A stretch of DNA of 64,000 bases from Nematostella vectensis (lineage: Eukaryota; Cnidaria; Anthozoa; Actiniaria; Edwardsiidae): contig NC_064038.1 in assembly GCF_932526225.1 (NCBI RefSeq), forward strand, positions 11,035,070 to 11,099,069. The letters run 5' to 3'. The translations under genes and the position numbers were made by a program. Positions 34,542-46,700 of the stretch are shown here, one piece after another. Below the pieces are notes generated by a model. It was not told the origin of the DNA. It saw only the letters and a list, made by a program, of their open reading frames with translations, and ran no database searches. Position 1 is the first letter of the stretch; each line of letters begins with the position of its first letter.

Positions 34542-34914
34542 GGGGACCTTAATTAAGCAAGAACGACGGCAACGGCTAGGACAACGAGATCGAAAATGAT
34601 GTGTTCGCGCTTTGCGATCAATTATAATATTTAATTGCAATGGAATTAGCGAAACATTATAGTCAGAGATAGATAAAAATAAACTAAGGACATTATTTCT
34701 ACAGCAGCGAACGTAGCTAGGGGAGTTTACACGGCAAACGTCCGCGTCCTCAATTGACCGTGAAAGTTGGAGTTTTCACGTCGTGGTTTTATGGAAAACG
34801 GCTGAAATGTATAAGACAGAATGCATTTTCACGTGCTGCTATTGAATTCTGAATCAAATCCCATTGTTTTCTGCCGTCGTCGTCAACGTTGCCGTCATCG
34901 TTGCTTAAGGTCCC
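34542..34914. mobile_element. MITE with GGGACCTTAA...TTAAGGTCCC ends
   Basis: The left end GGGGACCTTAATTAAGCAAG plus ACGACGGCAACG is mirrored on the right by CGTTGCCGTCATCGTTGCTT followed by AAGGTCCC. About 370 bp, non-coding. The target duplication is unclear. Confidence 0.75.
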
Positions 34915-37431
34915 TAGACGCGCTTCGTAACCGTGGTCTAACATGTCGCTGACGCTTGATGTCTGATGGAAACGTTTGGCTGTTCGCGCTGCATTATTTC
35001 TATCTTGTCTAGGTTGGACTTTTAAGGTCGCATGCTATCGCTGCATACTCAGAGGAGGGGTGGACTAGAGCCTTTTAAGCTGTAGTCTTACAAGCAGTCT
35101 TACAAGTAAGTCATATATAATCTTGACACATTCAGCAGAGCTCTGTCCGTTTTAAATAAGTCAGCCATCTGCCTATCGGCATTTATAAGCAAAATATGCG
35201 AAAAAGCTCAATCAATGTTAGAGATAACAGATTTTTCCATCCTTACAAAAGCACACTAAAAATAATGAGTATTGTGGGGTTTTGAAGGTAATCTTTTCAA
35301 TATTCGCTTATAGCGCGCGCTGGAAACACCTTTTTTTATCCGCGGATAAAATTTTGCGATAGTTGACAGGCAAAAAAAACTCTTATTTATTTTTGTGTTT
35401 CTTTGTTTGCAATCACAGTAAACCCTGCGTCTAATTCTTCGCGCGCTTTTTCGTTCTATTTTCGCAGCAAACACGTGACGGTGGATTTCATTTTCACCGT
35501 GTTTTATCGTGGCAAAGAAATCCAAAAAAGACTACGAAGGCAAATCATTTAAGCCTTTAATTTATGTTTTTCTTCGAAAAAAGGGAATTTATTATTTTAA
35601 TTTAGAATTTATCCATCAGCAAATAAAGCACGCATTTCTTGCAAACTGAACATTCAAAAGGCAAAGATACAAAGCGGAAACTTTTATAATCTCCGATAAT
35701 ATATCTTTTTTATCGCTGCCTGATGTAATTAAACTATTTTGTGCATCAAAATAGATAATTATGCGATCCATAAGAGCACAGTAAGGTCTATTTTTCATTG
35801 CCTTCGTGAGCTGTCATCACAGTTTGCGACTTGAGAGATCACGTGACCTTTTGGGTGGCAAAGCATATATAAACACAAAAATGACATCTTTAAATGAAAC
35901 AAAAACCTCTCTGAAAAAAATTATTGCTTTATTCGTAAGCGCTAAATAACATACTTCTTTTTTTAGTTTGTCGCTAAAAGCAAGTGCGCGCGCTAGTTTG
36001 CTACCCATAGTGCCACGCAATCTCTCAATGCCAGTCTATTGAGCAAATTTTGAGACGGCGGCGGAGACGTCAAAGGCATCAGCGGCATCAATGCGCATCA
36101 AGAAATAAGAAAAAGCCAAAAGAAAGATGATAAGCAATATCAGAGTGGTGTACTTTCTTCTACAGGAAGAACATATCGCACGATTCAGGCCGGTAGACGA
36201 AATTTTTGTCTTGGCTTCGCCGCAAGATTGGGGGGTATACTCCCCTTAATCACGATCTACATCCATGTATTTGCCAACAAAACATGTTTATTACTTAAAA
36301 GCCTTCTTAAAAGGTGTTTTTATCGATTATCAGAGGGAAAAGAATTGTTCAAGATGTGTTGCTAATAAATGTTTGGCCAAGCTTTTAATGTTTGATTATT
36401 TAAGAACACTTTGACTAAAAATAGGGAATGAAGAAAATGCGTGTCGGCATCACCTACGTCTATCTATTTAGTGAACAGCAGAAAACAATAGAAAATTCAC
36501 AGAATCAGACATGAAATGCACTTTGAAATGGACTCCGTCTGATCATTTGTCATTTCAGGCGGTATTGCTATAACCCGAAATGTAATGGCTTTCAACGCAA
36601 AATGTAATAACTTTTCTACACAAAATGAAATATCAAACGCGAGATCTAATAACGCCAAATCTAATGACTATAAACTGATAGCTAAAAGTTATACTTATCA
36701 TATCAATACGATAGTTTTCTTAAGAATATGTCAACTTTTTTAAAAAGTTTAAAAAGTGTCTTTAAAAAGTGGCCCAATATATCGGCAATTGTACTTGTAC
36801 TTGGGAAAGTGGCATATATTTTCACATTAAGAAACGCGAAAATAATCATCAAATCTTGCAAATGCATTACAGAAACTATCTATAAACTCGTCTACCATAT
36901 TTTTATTATTCAGGAAGCTCAGATTCTATTGCAAATTCAATGTTTAGAACTCCAGCTTTTTATTAAAATAGGCTAGACACGTTCTCTTTTCCGTTCAAAA
37001 AGACAATATATGAAAACATAATCACGTAACTCAATCTTACAGAATCCGATCTCATCTAGCTAATGGAGACGCTGGTAATTCGGGAGGATTTGGAGTAAGG
37101 TAATGTTATTTCGTTATCAAAGATAAGTGTTTAGTTTTAAGTATTAGAGCGCCTCGCGAGGTATGTTAAGTCTTTTATTTTCTAGCCGCTATGTACTTGT
37201 ATGCAGAGTACTTCAAGGATTACGTAAAAAAATAAATTCATGTCTAAGGAAATAAACACAACGGTTTGGTAGCTTAAAGACCTCGCCATCAAACCAAGAA
37301 AAGCAAAGAGTACGAGTGTTGCCCCAATTACGGACGGTTTTTGCATTTAGCACTATAACTTTTTAGTAATAAAAAGACTTTTGATATTTTGCCAGTAACA
37401 AGATTGGACCTTAACCTAATAAAATACTTAT
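34915..37431. other. Long AT-rich stretch without recognised genes
   Basis: Only short open frames on both strands, none with domain motifs or a credible splice context. A conserved non-coding function cannot be judged from one sequence. Confidence 0.45.
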
Positions 37432-38425
37432 ATGCTCTATGTTTTTTCAAGTTTCCAAAACTATATCGCCAAGGTCCAACATTTTTGCAAGAAAACAGAC
37501 CTGAAGGTTAATATTATGAAAACGAAAATTCTCATTTTCAACAACAACGGTAAAACAATGAACAACATCTCGTTTCACATCAATCATGTCAGACTTGAAA
37601 ATGTCAGTCATACATAAATACCTCGGACTTCATTTATCGGCATTTGGAAATTTTGCTCTGGCAAAACAAGAGCTCAAAAAGACAGCCCTGAAAGCACCCT
37701 ACAAATTGAGAAAAGAATTAGGAGACTGCTTTAGAGCTGATCCTAAACTCACAATGAAGCTATTTGATACGCTGATAGCCCCCATTCTACTGTATGGGTA
37801 AAGCTATTTGATACTCTGAAAGCCCCCATTCTACTGTATGGGAGTGAGGTTTGGGGTATGGGAACCGCTACAAATGAAAAAGAGCCAATAGAACAAGTTC
37901 ATATAAAGTTCTGTAAAATGTTGCTCGGCGATGGTAAAGGTGCAAGTAATAACGCATGCAGTGGCGAAATTGGAAGACTCCCATAAGAACGAAGGCAAAA
38001 ATGCGATCTTTAAAATTATGTCTGAAATTATCTAATGTAAACGAAACGCAGAAAATTTCAAAAACTGCATACAACTGAATTAAGGAGGCAGACAACAAAC
38101 CTTCTGGAGTTATAAAATAAAAGACTGGATGACCCAAATTTTGTGATGAAAGAGCCGAACTTTTCACAAACATACAAATGGCAACAAATATTAATATTAA
38201 TTGAATGTCACAGGAAATGACCTCTTCTTCCTCTTCATTAATCAACCGACAAAACTTCAAAAAATAATAGCAAAATTTATTGCCAAAATCACTGCGTTAC
38301 GAAGCACATTAACGTTGTAGTCCTTCATCGCATGTGAAACTATTTTAATTTTATTTGGAACCCATCCCATGTACACAATCTGTATAAGGACCAAATAAAA
38401 AGTATGTATGTATGCATGTATATAA
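37432..38425 (+). pseudogene. LINE (non-LTR retrotransposon) 3' fragment, decayed
   Basis: Broken frames carry typical C-terminal reverse-transcriptase sequence: VQHFCKKTDLKVN, KTKILIFNNNGK, then in a shifted frame KYLGLHLSAFGNFALAKQEL and DTLIAPILLYG, then SEVWGMGT and EQVHIKFCKMLLG. It is 5' truncated, and a 42-44 bp internal tandem duplication (37758-37842) follows LLYG. The tail ends in ATGTATGTATGCATGTATA near 38400-38425. It is non-functional and derived from an element that once encoded endonuclease and reverse transcriptase. Confidence 0.8.
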
Positions 38426-38429
38426 AAAA

Positions 38430-41400
38430 ATTTATCCCCTCCCCCGTTTTTCACTAAGCCACCCCCCCCCCCCTTTAGCAAAAACCTCAGATCCGCCCCA
38501 GAACCCACCGAAACATAAATTCGTTTGAGGCGCCATATTGGGACATCGAGAAGGTGAGCTACTTCTCGGTCCTCGTCTTGATGGAAGCTTCTTATATAAA
38601 TTAACAAGCCCCTGTTTTAATGATCATTTGAGCACGTTCAACTAAAATAAACTAGCTGTTTCATATAAATATCTTACAAACGTTAGGTTTTAATATTTTT
38701 GGGTGGTATTGGTCGACAACAATAAGTTTACCAATACAATGTTCTATTGCCGACAACGTATAGAAAGTCGAATACGTCGAAATAAGTGAATTTTCGCCTT
38801 ATTTTACGCTGCAAAAAAAGTAACCAACACTAAGGGAAGGGTAATCATTTAACAGGGGGAGGGGGGAGCTTCTATGTTGGGGAGGTTTGCGATTTTTTTA
38901 GGAGAAGGCCTCAAATTTTAATACATGGTTAAGGGGGAGGGCCTTATTTTTTGAACAGGTATTTTGATCAATGATTGAAATAGAGGGAAATGCTTTAAAG
39001 TGGTAAATTCTTGAACACTTAGCTGGCGCGTTGACAATCTACCCTGCAAACTCGGTATTATCACATACAGACAACTGCGATTGAAAAATAATGCGTTGGT
39101 TAATGAAATGTAGGCAGATGCTTTTAAAATTTTCTAGGCAATATTTCGCTATTAACAACGGTTCTTCTAAAGAGGTTTTTTAAAAAAGGTTCTTATAAAA
39201 AAGGCTTATTTAAAGAGAATCTTATTAAAAGGTTCTTATCAATAAAGAATGAAATAAATGCAACGAGCTGCCCCCAATTAGTTCCCCCGCACTTTTGCGT
39301 AGGAAGAAGGCAGTTCCAATAACTAATAAAATTCGAGTTCAAGTTTAACAAATGGCTCCAGAAACTTGTTTCCCTCTCTCATCTGCCAGACAGGAATAAT
39401 ATAGCTGGCGCGCAACTGTTTTCAGCTCTTTCCTACGGAGCCGATGGGGCGTTTAGAGGAGTATGAGTTATTAAAGTAAGTTAATGCAAGGTTTTCCGAG
39501 ATTGAGAACAAAGTCTTAGAAGACTCTCGTATTTTTTTTTTGTTATTCTTTCACGAGGGTTTTCTATTTTCAGAATAGGAGATCAAGAAATTAAAAATTC
39601 GATACTGAGACTCGCCTCTCAAAATTAGAACCTTCGGCCATAAACTCTATAATTGGACTTCCGTAAAAGCTCTAACATATGCCCCGGGGCTTATTTGAAA
39701 TGTGTGGGCCTAATGAAAAATCAGACTTTGGCTGCAAAATATATTTTCCACGCACTTGACACTGTTCTTGGACGTTACAAAAGTCGCATGTTAGTTCCTT
39801 ACATATAAGGACCTGTTAGGCTAAAAATTTATATTATACATCGTTTATATAAGAACCTTACAGAAAATGTATAAGAAGTTGTCCTTAAAGTATAAAAAGC
39901 AGGTTCAGTTGTAAAAAGCAGGTTTTTATATTTTAATAACTTTACTGTTTTCTTTTTATTTTCATGAAAACAAGACAAGAACCACTTGTGTCCTGTGCCT
40001 ATAAGTTATCTTTATGTATCTTAGGGGAAGAGGGGGACCAATAGCCTGGGTAGCAGGTTTTAGCGGAAATAAAAAGAAACCGAGCGAAGTACATGGCCGC
40101 GCAGAGAATGGAACAAAAAGCCAATGCGGAATAAAACGATTTATATATTTGGTGCCAAATCGAGAAAAAAATCTAAAAGAGTAAAATTTAGCGATGAGTA
40201 TCATTGTCATTTCCTCGCGAAAGTACACCGTCTCTCTTTTCCAATGTTTTGATTCAGACGTGATATAAAGTATAGTAACTAAAAATAATCCTAACGACTT
40301 TCAATCAATCTTGCCTCGTTCCCTGGCTTCTATTGGCTGAGCGGCTTGTCGGTTACTGACGTCACTGATTTGCCGCTGGCTGGATTACCTCATTGTTCTA
40401 TTGTATTCCCACTCTTTTGTTTTGTCTCCCTTTGTTCTCCCTTGTCTGTGGTTCATCAATCCAATGTGGTGAAATCTTCTTATAGCTTCTACATGACCCT
40501 AGACAGTCGGGGACAGCTTATCGTTTTTGGATATTTTATTAGTATGTGTAATATGGCTTATTAGACAAATCTAACGTGTGGAACCTTGTGAAAATTATGT
40601 CAAGCAAAAACTATTGTTCTTTCTTTTTGTTTTTGTTCTTTCTTCTTTCTCGGATAAGATATATTAGGAAGCACATGTTTCGTGTAATTTCCTTAAAATC
40701 TCACTATATTCTATATCTTGTGCCTGTGTGTTTAGTACAAAAAATATCCCCGTGGGAAAAGCTTTTAGCCGCAGGACAATGGTACTTTGCCTAGTTCTTG
40801 CATGGGTGATCACTTAAAACCCTGGATTCTTGTTTCTAACAGCCCCCGGGTTCTTTTCATGTAAATAGGCTTCACACTGTCGAAAACTGTCCACAAAAAT
40901 GCAACTAAGTACAGTAGAAGGAATTCAAGTGACGTGCCAAATGACACTGCTGATTTGGACAAAGAAAAAACAACAACAACAAGAAATAAGACATGCTCGT
41001 TAAATCCTCGATTCGCGACTCCTTTGCTATTGTCCACTTTTAAAATATACTGGTATGTTTAAAATATAACTAAAAAAAGAATGCGGTCTGATATCTTTTT
41101 ACCATATCTGATTGATATTCTGGGGCAGCGAAAAAAGAAAATGACAGTGTGACTCATATTTTGGTAAGTTTTTTTTATTAGAGTTTGTGTTCTCGTTTTC
41201 AAAACATGCATTTTATTTTCATGTCTGCAAAGCGAGAGCAATGAACCAATCAGGGAACGGCATTCCATCGTTAGTAACTACGTCACTATAACAGCACTTA
41301 GATGGTATTCGAATTCATTAGACATAGAGACATTCAGAAAACCTTGATGCGTTGATGGCTCGTGGGGAGAGTGGGCAAAAATTCAAACAAACTCGATCCT

Positions 41401-43577
41401 TTGGTTTCGAAGAAAAAGTAGTCCAGCGCTTGTGATCAAAATAAGGATAAATTAAGGATCAATTAATCCTTAAGTCCTGAAAGTGAGGCAAGTGAAAAGT
41501 GATGAGAAGCAAGTCATTGATAGATTGAGATCAATGATACAAAGAAAAGTATAGGTGAGAGTAGTTTCAAATTCGGGTTACCAAGTAGTCCATCAAAGAA
41601 TCACATATATGCGCGCAATTTGATAATATCCATGGCTTCACGTTATTTCACGCCAAAGATTTCTATTGAACTAAAACGCTTTCATTTTTTTCTTCTTCGA
41701 GTCTTAAACGAATTTTACCTGTATCTTATAAATGGTTATGAAAAGTTTACCTGAACAGGACAAAATACGGAACTTTGAGCTAAACATGATTAACATTTAG
41801 AAAATAAGCGGAAGACGAAGTGAACCATATTCAATCTCTAAAGAGGCAAATAGTTTGTAAATATAATATGCCAGAGTCACAATGAAAAAAATGTAACAAA
41901 AATGTGGTTTTGAAGGTTCATGACAACGAGTTATGAAAGTGACAAAATTGAGTACGGTAGTACATGAAAGAAATTTCGATAATGCGGTTTCGAGGGCCGC
42001 TTGTCTTAGAGTTTAACGTACAAAAATGCCAACGTTTAAATTCTTTGTTTTTAAGTGGGGCTAGCACTTTAGCTAGCTTATCCATAGAAAGGAACATTAC
42101 GCTTTGATGCCAAGTCTTGATAAAAGACTCGCTTACAATTGGACCCGTCATATCTAAAAAATGTGTGGCTGACCCCCCTGGGCTCCCCAAAGACACATTA
42201 AGATAAAGATTACAAACATGTCACCATGCCACCAAAACATATCACCAAGTCATTGAAATAATCTCAACAATCTGCAGTAGTCCCTTTTAGACCAAAATGG
42301 ACTCCATTTAACAATTTTAGACCAAAATGGACTCCATTTTACAAAGTAAACACGATAAAACCAGTATCAAGTATACTGTGTCTCTCCGATGTCTGGCCAT
42401 GGTACTTGTATAAATAAACCTCTCCAGACAAACGACTTCATTATTTGTCACTAGCATTCCTTTTTGAGGGAACAACTTATATTTGACGGGGGAAGAAGAG
42501 AAAAAGTCGGAGAGGAAAAATAACACTACGCCTGACACAAATACTAGAATCGACGCCTGCCGCCTCTTTTCAGGCCGCTGTCAAAATCGGCTGTCAATTG
42601 TCCCGCTTAAATCACTCGCTTGGCAGCACAATAAAATACACAAATCAAATTATAAGCAGTATTTGATTTAAGCAAAATTTTAAATTGGACAGTAGGTAGA
42701 CTTACCTTGAAGGATAATTGTAATTCTCTGAGCCATACAGAACATTATGACCTACGTAAACTGTAAAAACGCGCAGTTAACTATTTTTGCGTTTTCCCCT
42801 AAAGTTTCTTGAAACTGTTGAAAGCATTCAAAACATTTTACATAAAGTTACCTAGCCGGGGATCGTCGTTACTAAAATTATTACCCTTGCATATAACACC
42901 TCTTTCACCATACTCCATATTATTCCCTTATTATGAGTACTTCCGGCGCATGCGCAGATTGCCCACGTTAAAAAAAAAACATTGTTTGTATCGGGTATAT
43001 AATTCATAGGGAACGATAAAAGGGCCTGAAATTCGAGCTACGGGGGAAGTTGCTAATCCCCCCTCCCTTAAAACAAAAAAAAAAAATGCATATAAAAAAA
43101 AAAGCAAGCAGAGACTGACAGGAAAAATCGCTACGTCCGTTCGGGAACATATGAAGAAAACGTTGTCGTTTTGAGGGACTGGTACCGAGGAATCTTAGTT
43201 TCTTTTCAGATACTTTCTCCATTGACCAAGGATGGTCACAGTCACTGTTTTTCTCTTCTGATTACAATTTATAAAGTTAACGAAGGACCTGAGGTACTGC
43301 AACCTTAAAAATGTCAAAAATCATGCCACTCACCCCGTCAAATATCAAATGGTCCGTTCCAAGTATGTATCGCTAAAAAGCCCGCCTTTTGATTTGAAGC
43401 GAAAGTGGGTTTTATTACTAAGTCCCCTGCCCAACCGTCCTTATACGCCTCTAACAATTAGTTGCGTCAGGATCTGATAACCATATGATTTCGATCCTCT
43501 TATTTTGCAGGAACCAGACGAAAAATTCCATAAAAATATATCCGGATAAAAGAAAAGTTTGAGATACTGCGGAAACA
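38430..43577. other. 5-kb region without recognised genes
   Basis: It has C- and G-runs near 38440-38480 and 38850-38880, and a 27-bp near-perfect direct duplication at 42289-42341 (AGACCAAAATGGACTCCATT twice). Many AT-rich short open frames lack support. The last about 150 bp should contain the promoter or 5' UTR of GPCR 3. Confidence 0.45.
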
Positions 43578-44678
43578 ATGGCAGGTTCAGAGGATTTACA
43601 GCGTTTTTCTAACGCAAGTTCATTATCCAAGAACGGCAATCGGACGGGCTCGTTTTCGCCCCCGTCCGAAGAAACACTGTTAACCATATTTATTTTTCTT
43701 GTCCTTCTGGGACTGTCAATCGTGGCTATGAACTCCCTCGTAATAGTGCTTGTTCATAAGAATCGATTTCTCCGAACTACGATGAACTATTCGTTAGTCA
43801 GCCTCGCATTATCGGATCTGCTATCTGGACTTGTGGCGATCCCGCTGATCACCCTCTGTAACTATACACACGACAACTATGTGTGTACGGCCATGGACTT
43901 GACAAGCAGGTTCCTTTGCCTCTCCACGATTCTACATTTGCTAAGCATTGCACTTGAGCGATATATCTTCATTGTGCATAAACTTAACACTGAGGTTGTT
44001 ACACCTATAATTGTGTACCTACTTCTATCGTGCATTTGGTTGTTTTCCCTAGCGATTACTCTTGTACAACTGGTATGGATCGACGTTGACGCCGCGAACC
44101 TTACGAAACCTGGAATGGCTTACACGGAGATGATCTACAATGCTGTATTCGTGTTCGTTCTGGTATTCCTTCCCATCCTCTTCATTATCTACTCTTATGT
44201 GCGGATCTACATCGTACTGCGAAAAACAAACAAGACCATCACAAAACAGGAAAACTGCATTCAATCAGAGATTGTAAAAATAACGCGTGCCCGGTTCCGA
44301 CAGGTAAAAGAAAAGCGAGCTTTATTCGTGTTTATTGGAATGTTTTTTAATTACGCACTCGGTTGGTTTCACTACTTTATCGGCGGACTCAACAGAGACA
44401 TTACGGATGTTGGAGGAAGCCTAATGCCCCCTGTACCCTTTTGGTTGGATATTGTGTTTCTGTACGCAAGATTCTTAACATCTCTCATCAACCCACTACT
44501 GTACACATTCTTCAAAATGGATTTCAAGCAGGCGAAGCAATCGTTTTTAAGAAAAATATGTTCTAGAGAGCGAGCCAGAGAGCAAGCGGAAGACACAGAG
44601 CTACAGGGCTGGTGGAAAGGCTTGAAAAGGATTTCTTTTGCAAGAAGTAGTCAAACAACATTGACAACTACACTTTAA
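43578..44678 (+). CDS. GPCR 3: class A receptor, single exon
   Basis: A complete 366-residue seven-TM receptor. Glycosylation sequons at NAS 12-14 and NRT 21-23. TM1 is about 33-59 with Asn52 preceded by Met rather than Gly. TM2 carries LALSD (76-80). Cys103 begins TM3, which ends in a canonical-type Glu-Arg-Tyr (127-129). TM4 is about 142-166, TM5 186-212, TM6 247-268, and TM7 288-312 with NPLLY (305-309). Two oddities: ECL2 (WIDVDAANLTKPGMAYTE) has no cysteine to pair with Cys103, and TM6 lacks the usual CWxP (it reads FFNYALGWFHYF). Layout is closest to adenosine/amine-like class A receptors, but the ligand is unknown. It is not closely related to GPCRs 1 and 2. Confidence 0.93.
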   Translation: MAGSEDLQRFSNASSLSKNGNRTGSFSPPSEETLLTIFIFLVLLGLSIVAMNSLVIVLVHKNRFLRTTMNYSLVSLALSDLLSGLVAIPLITLCNYTHDNYVCTAMDLTSRFLCLSTILHLLSIALERYIFIVHKLNTEVVTPIIVYLLLSCIWLFSLAITLVQLVWIDVDAANLTKPGMAYTEMIYNAVFVFVLVFLPILFIIYSYVRIYIVLRKTNKTITKQENCIQSEIVKITRARFRQVKEKRALFVFIGMFFNYALGWFHYFIGGLNRDITDVGGSLMPPVPFWLDIVFLYARFLTSLINPLLYTFFKMDFKQAKQSFLRKICSRERAREQAEDTELQGWWKGLKRISFARSSQTTLTTTL

Positions 44679-45182
44679 TGTGAGTTTCCTTGACAACAGT
44701 GGCGGATTCATATAGGAGTTCGGCTCCAGTGCCCCCTCTTTAATTTTAGCCAACGTTTCACGTATGCAAGCAGTCTAATATTGCATGCAGAACGAAAGCG
44801 GGCGATAAAAGTAGATAAAAAGATCTTGCTCTAAGTATTGATGGTGAGCCTTGAAACAGAGAGCGCAGAAGAACGTCAGGCGCGTCACAGGGGGGTGCGC
44901 ATCCCCCCCCCTTGGCGGCCAAAAAGTTGGTCATTCCTTATTAGGGAATCTTCAAATACTATGCTTTTCCGTATGATACCAATCCTGGGTACTTGCCTGG
45001 CAGAGTGTGCTTAGAGGGTGATTCCGAGAACAAAAAGAAAACTAAACCTCGCATCATCACTAGACTCTAGGGATTCTCTCTCGCAAGAAGTTAAAAAAAA
45101 AGTTTCACTTATAAGTGTGACTTATATAACTTATATTTGGTACCAGAACTCATCATGAGTTCTACTCATTTAAATTCGACTA
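44679..45182. other. 3' flank of GPCR 3
   Basis: No gene. The segment starting CAGTGGCGGATTC at about 44699 and the C-run near 44904 resemble ends of widespread MITEs, but no matched pair of ends was found. Confidence 0.35.
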
Positions 45183-45529
45183 CACTCTCTTTTTTATAAG
45201 AACGTCTTCTTTTCACTTGAGGCTGAGCCGTTCTTATTTTTGGAGCATTTTAAGGCTGACTATGTTACGATGTTCTTAAATTTTAGTGTATATAAGAATA
45301 TAATACCTAATGAATTATTAGGGAGAGAATTACACTAATACACTGATTAATAGCATAATAAGGTTGTTACTATGAGCACAATTTGATTCTGCATTTAAGA
45401 ATGCATTAGGACTAAAAAAAGAAAACATTTTCTGCTATCTGAGCCTCGGCATGTTCTTAGCATGTTTTAGAATTTGGTGAAATCTCAGGCTGGACGTTCT
45501 TATAAGAAGGTTCTTATAAAAAAAGGGTG
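45183..45529. mobile_element. MITE family A, copy 2 (inverted relative to copy 1)
   Basis: A 347-bp element flanked by TA on both sides. Its interior matches the reverse complement of 2181-2525 (TTGAGGCTGAGCCGTTCTTA, AAATTTTAGTGTATATAAGA). Non-coding. Confidence 0.85.
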
Positions 45530-45931
45530 TACCGGGGTGAAAAACAAAAGCGATAAGACTTCGAGGAGGTGCTAGAGGACGGTATATGCGCATGCTCATA
45601 CGCCAAGAAGAAAGAACATCAAGTTTTTTTTTACGAACGGCCTAAAAGTAGCATTCGAACAAAAAAAAAAGGACAACATATAGACGAATAATGTTTATCA
45701 AGAAAAGTAGATAATTAGGATAATAACATAGTACGCATCTGTTCCTTTTTTAAGCTTTGTATAATAGCGCGGTGCTTTTGCTATGATGCCAATAAAAACA
45801 TTAAAAGTTACGTTATTTTAGGAAATTTATATTGTTTTTTTTATGTGAATGAATCGCGTCAAAGAATATGTCATCCTCGAACGCGGGGGGCCTTTCTGAC
45901 GAGTGGAAGAGAAACACAGCACAGAGTCGTA

Positions 45932-46093
45932 ACAGGACCCGTAAGATTGGGGGAGGGGCACAATACAGAAACAATTTTTTTTTTTGGGGGGGAGGGCACA
46001 GCCACGCCCCTACTGGTCATTTCCTTATAATTTGAAAAATATTGGGTGGGGGGGCACATGCCCACAGTACCCCACCCCCTGCTACGGCCCTGC
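45932..46093. mobile_element. Short MITE, family CAGGGCCGTAG, copy 1
   Basis: Starts CAGGACCCGTAAGATTG and ends CTGCTACGGCCCTG. The interior contains runs of G and CACAATACAGAAACAA, shared loosely with the neighbour at 46154. Confidence 0.55.
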
Positions 46094-46153
46094 AGGATGA
46101 CAGGAAAAACCTTGGGTCTCCCAGTATGTGAATTTGCGAGTCTGCTTCTAATC

Positions 46154-46386
46154 AGGGCCGTAGCAGGCCACGTTAGATTGGTGGTTGTGGGAGGGGAGGG
46201 GGGGGTGGGGGGCACATACAAAAACAATAAAACAGAAACATCAAGAAAATATTGGGGGTACAGCACGCCTCTACTGTTCATTTTCTTATAATTTTTCAAT
46301 TTATTGTGTGTTGGTGTGTGTGTGTGGGGGGGGGGGGGGGGGGGGGGCACATACCCCCAGTGCCCCACTTGCCTGCTAAGGCTGCT
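46154..46386. mobile_element. Short MITE, family CAGGGCCGTAG, copy 2
   Basis: Starts CAGGGCCGTAGCAGG and ends CCTGCTAAGGCTG, with CTAAT on both flanks as a possible target duplication. It contains a (TG)n run followed by about 22 consecutive G near 46326-46347. Confidence 0.6.
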
Positions 46387-46429
46387 AATAAAATCACAAT
46401 AGAAGTCGATAAAAATGTACAAGCAACAC

Positions 46430-46700
46430 AACGGTACAAATATAGTCAAGATCGGTGGCACCCACAAGAACGGCCAATAGACCAAGGTAGTCTGTATTAA
46501 AAGAGGTTTCAATGTCAGTGAAAAAAATGTTTTAGAAAATACTCAATCGTGGAAATACTTGAAAAATCATTAGAAGTTACAGTCTTGCAAGGTGGATTCC
46601 AGAGTTTAACAATTCTACTAAAGTACGAGGCCTGAAATGTGGAGGTTTTGCATTTTTGTAAAGTTTCGCGAGTCACTCTGTCTACTGCGGCCACATATCA
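46430..46700 (-). pseudogene. LINE reverse transcriptase C-terminal fragment
   Basis: The minus strand reads VTRETLQKCKTSTFQASYFS, RIVKLWNPPCKTV and SNDFSSISTIEYFLK. This matches the end of LINE ORF2 proteins, where a hydrophobic 'yF.RiV.lWN' segment precedes the C-terminus. Frames break soon after. It is a relic, adjacent to the MITE at 46154-46386. Confidence 0.6.
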
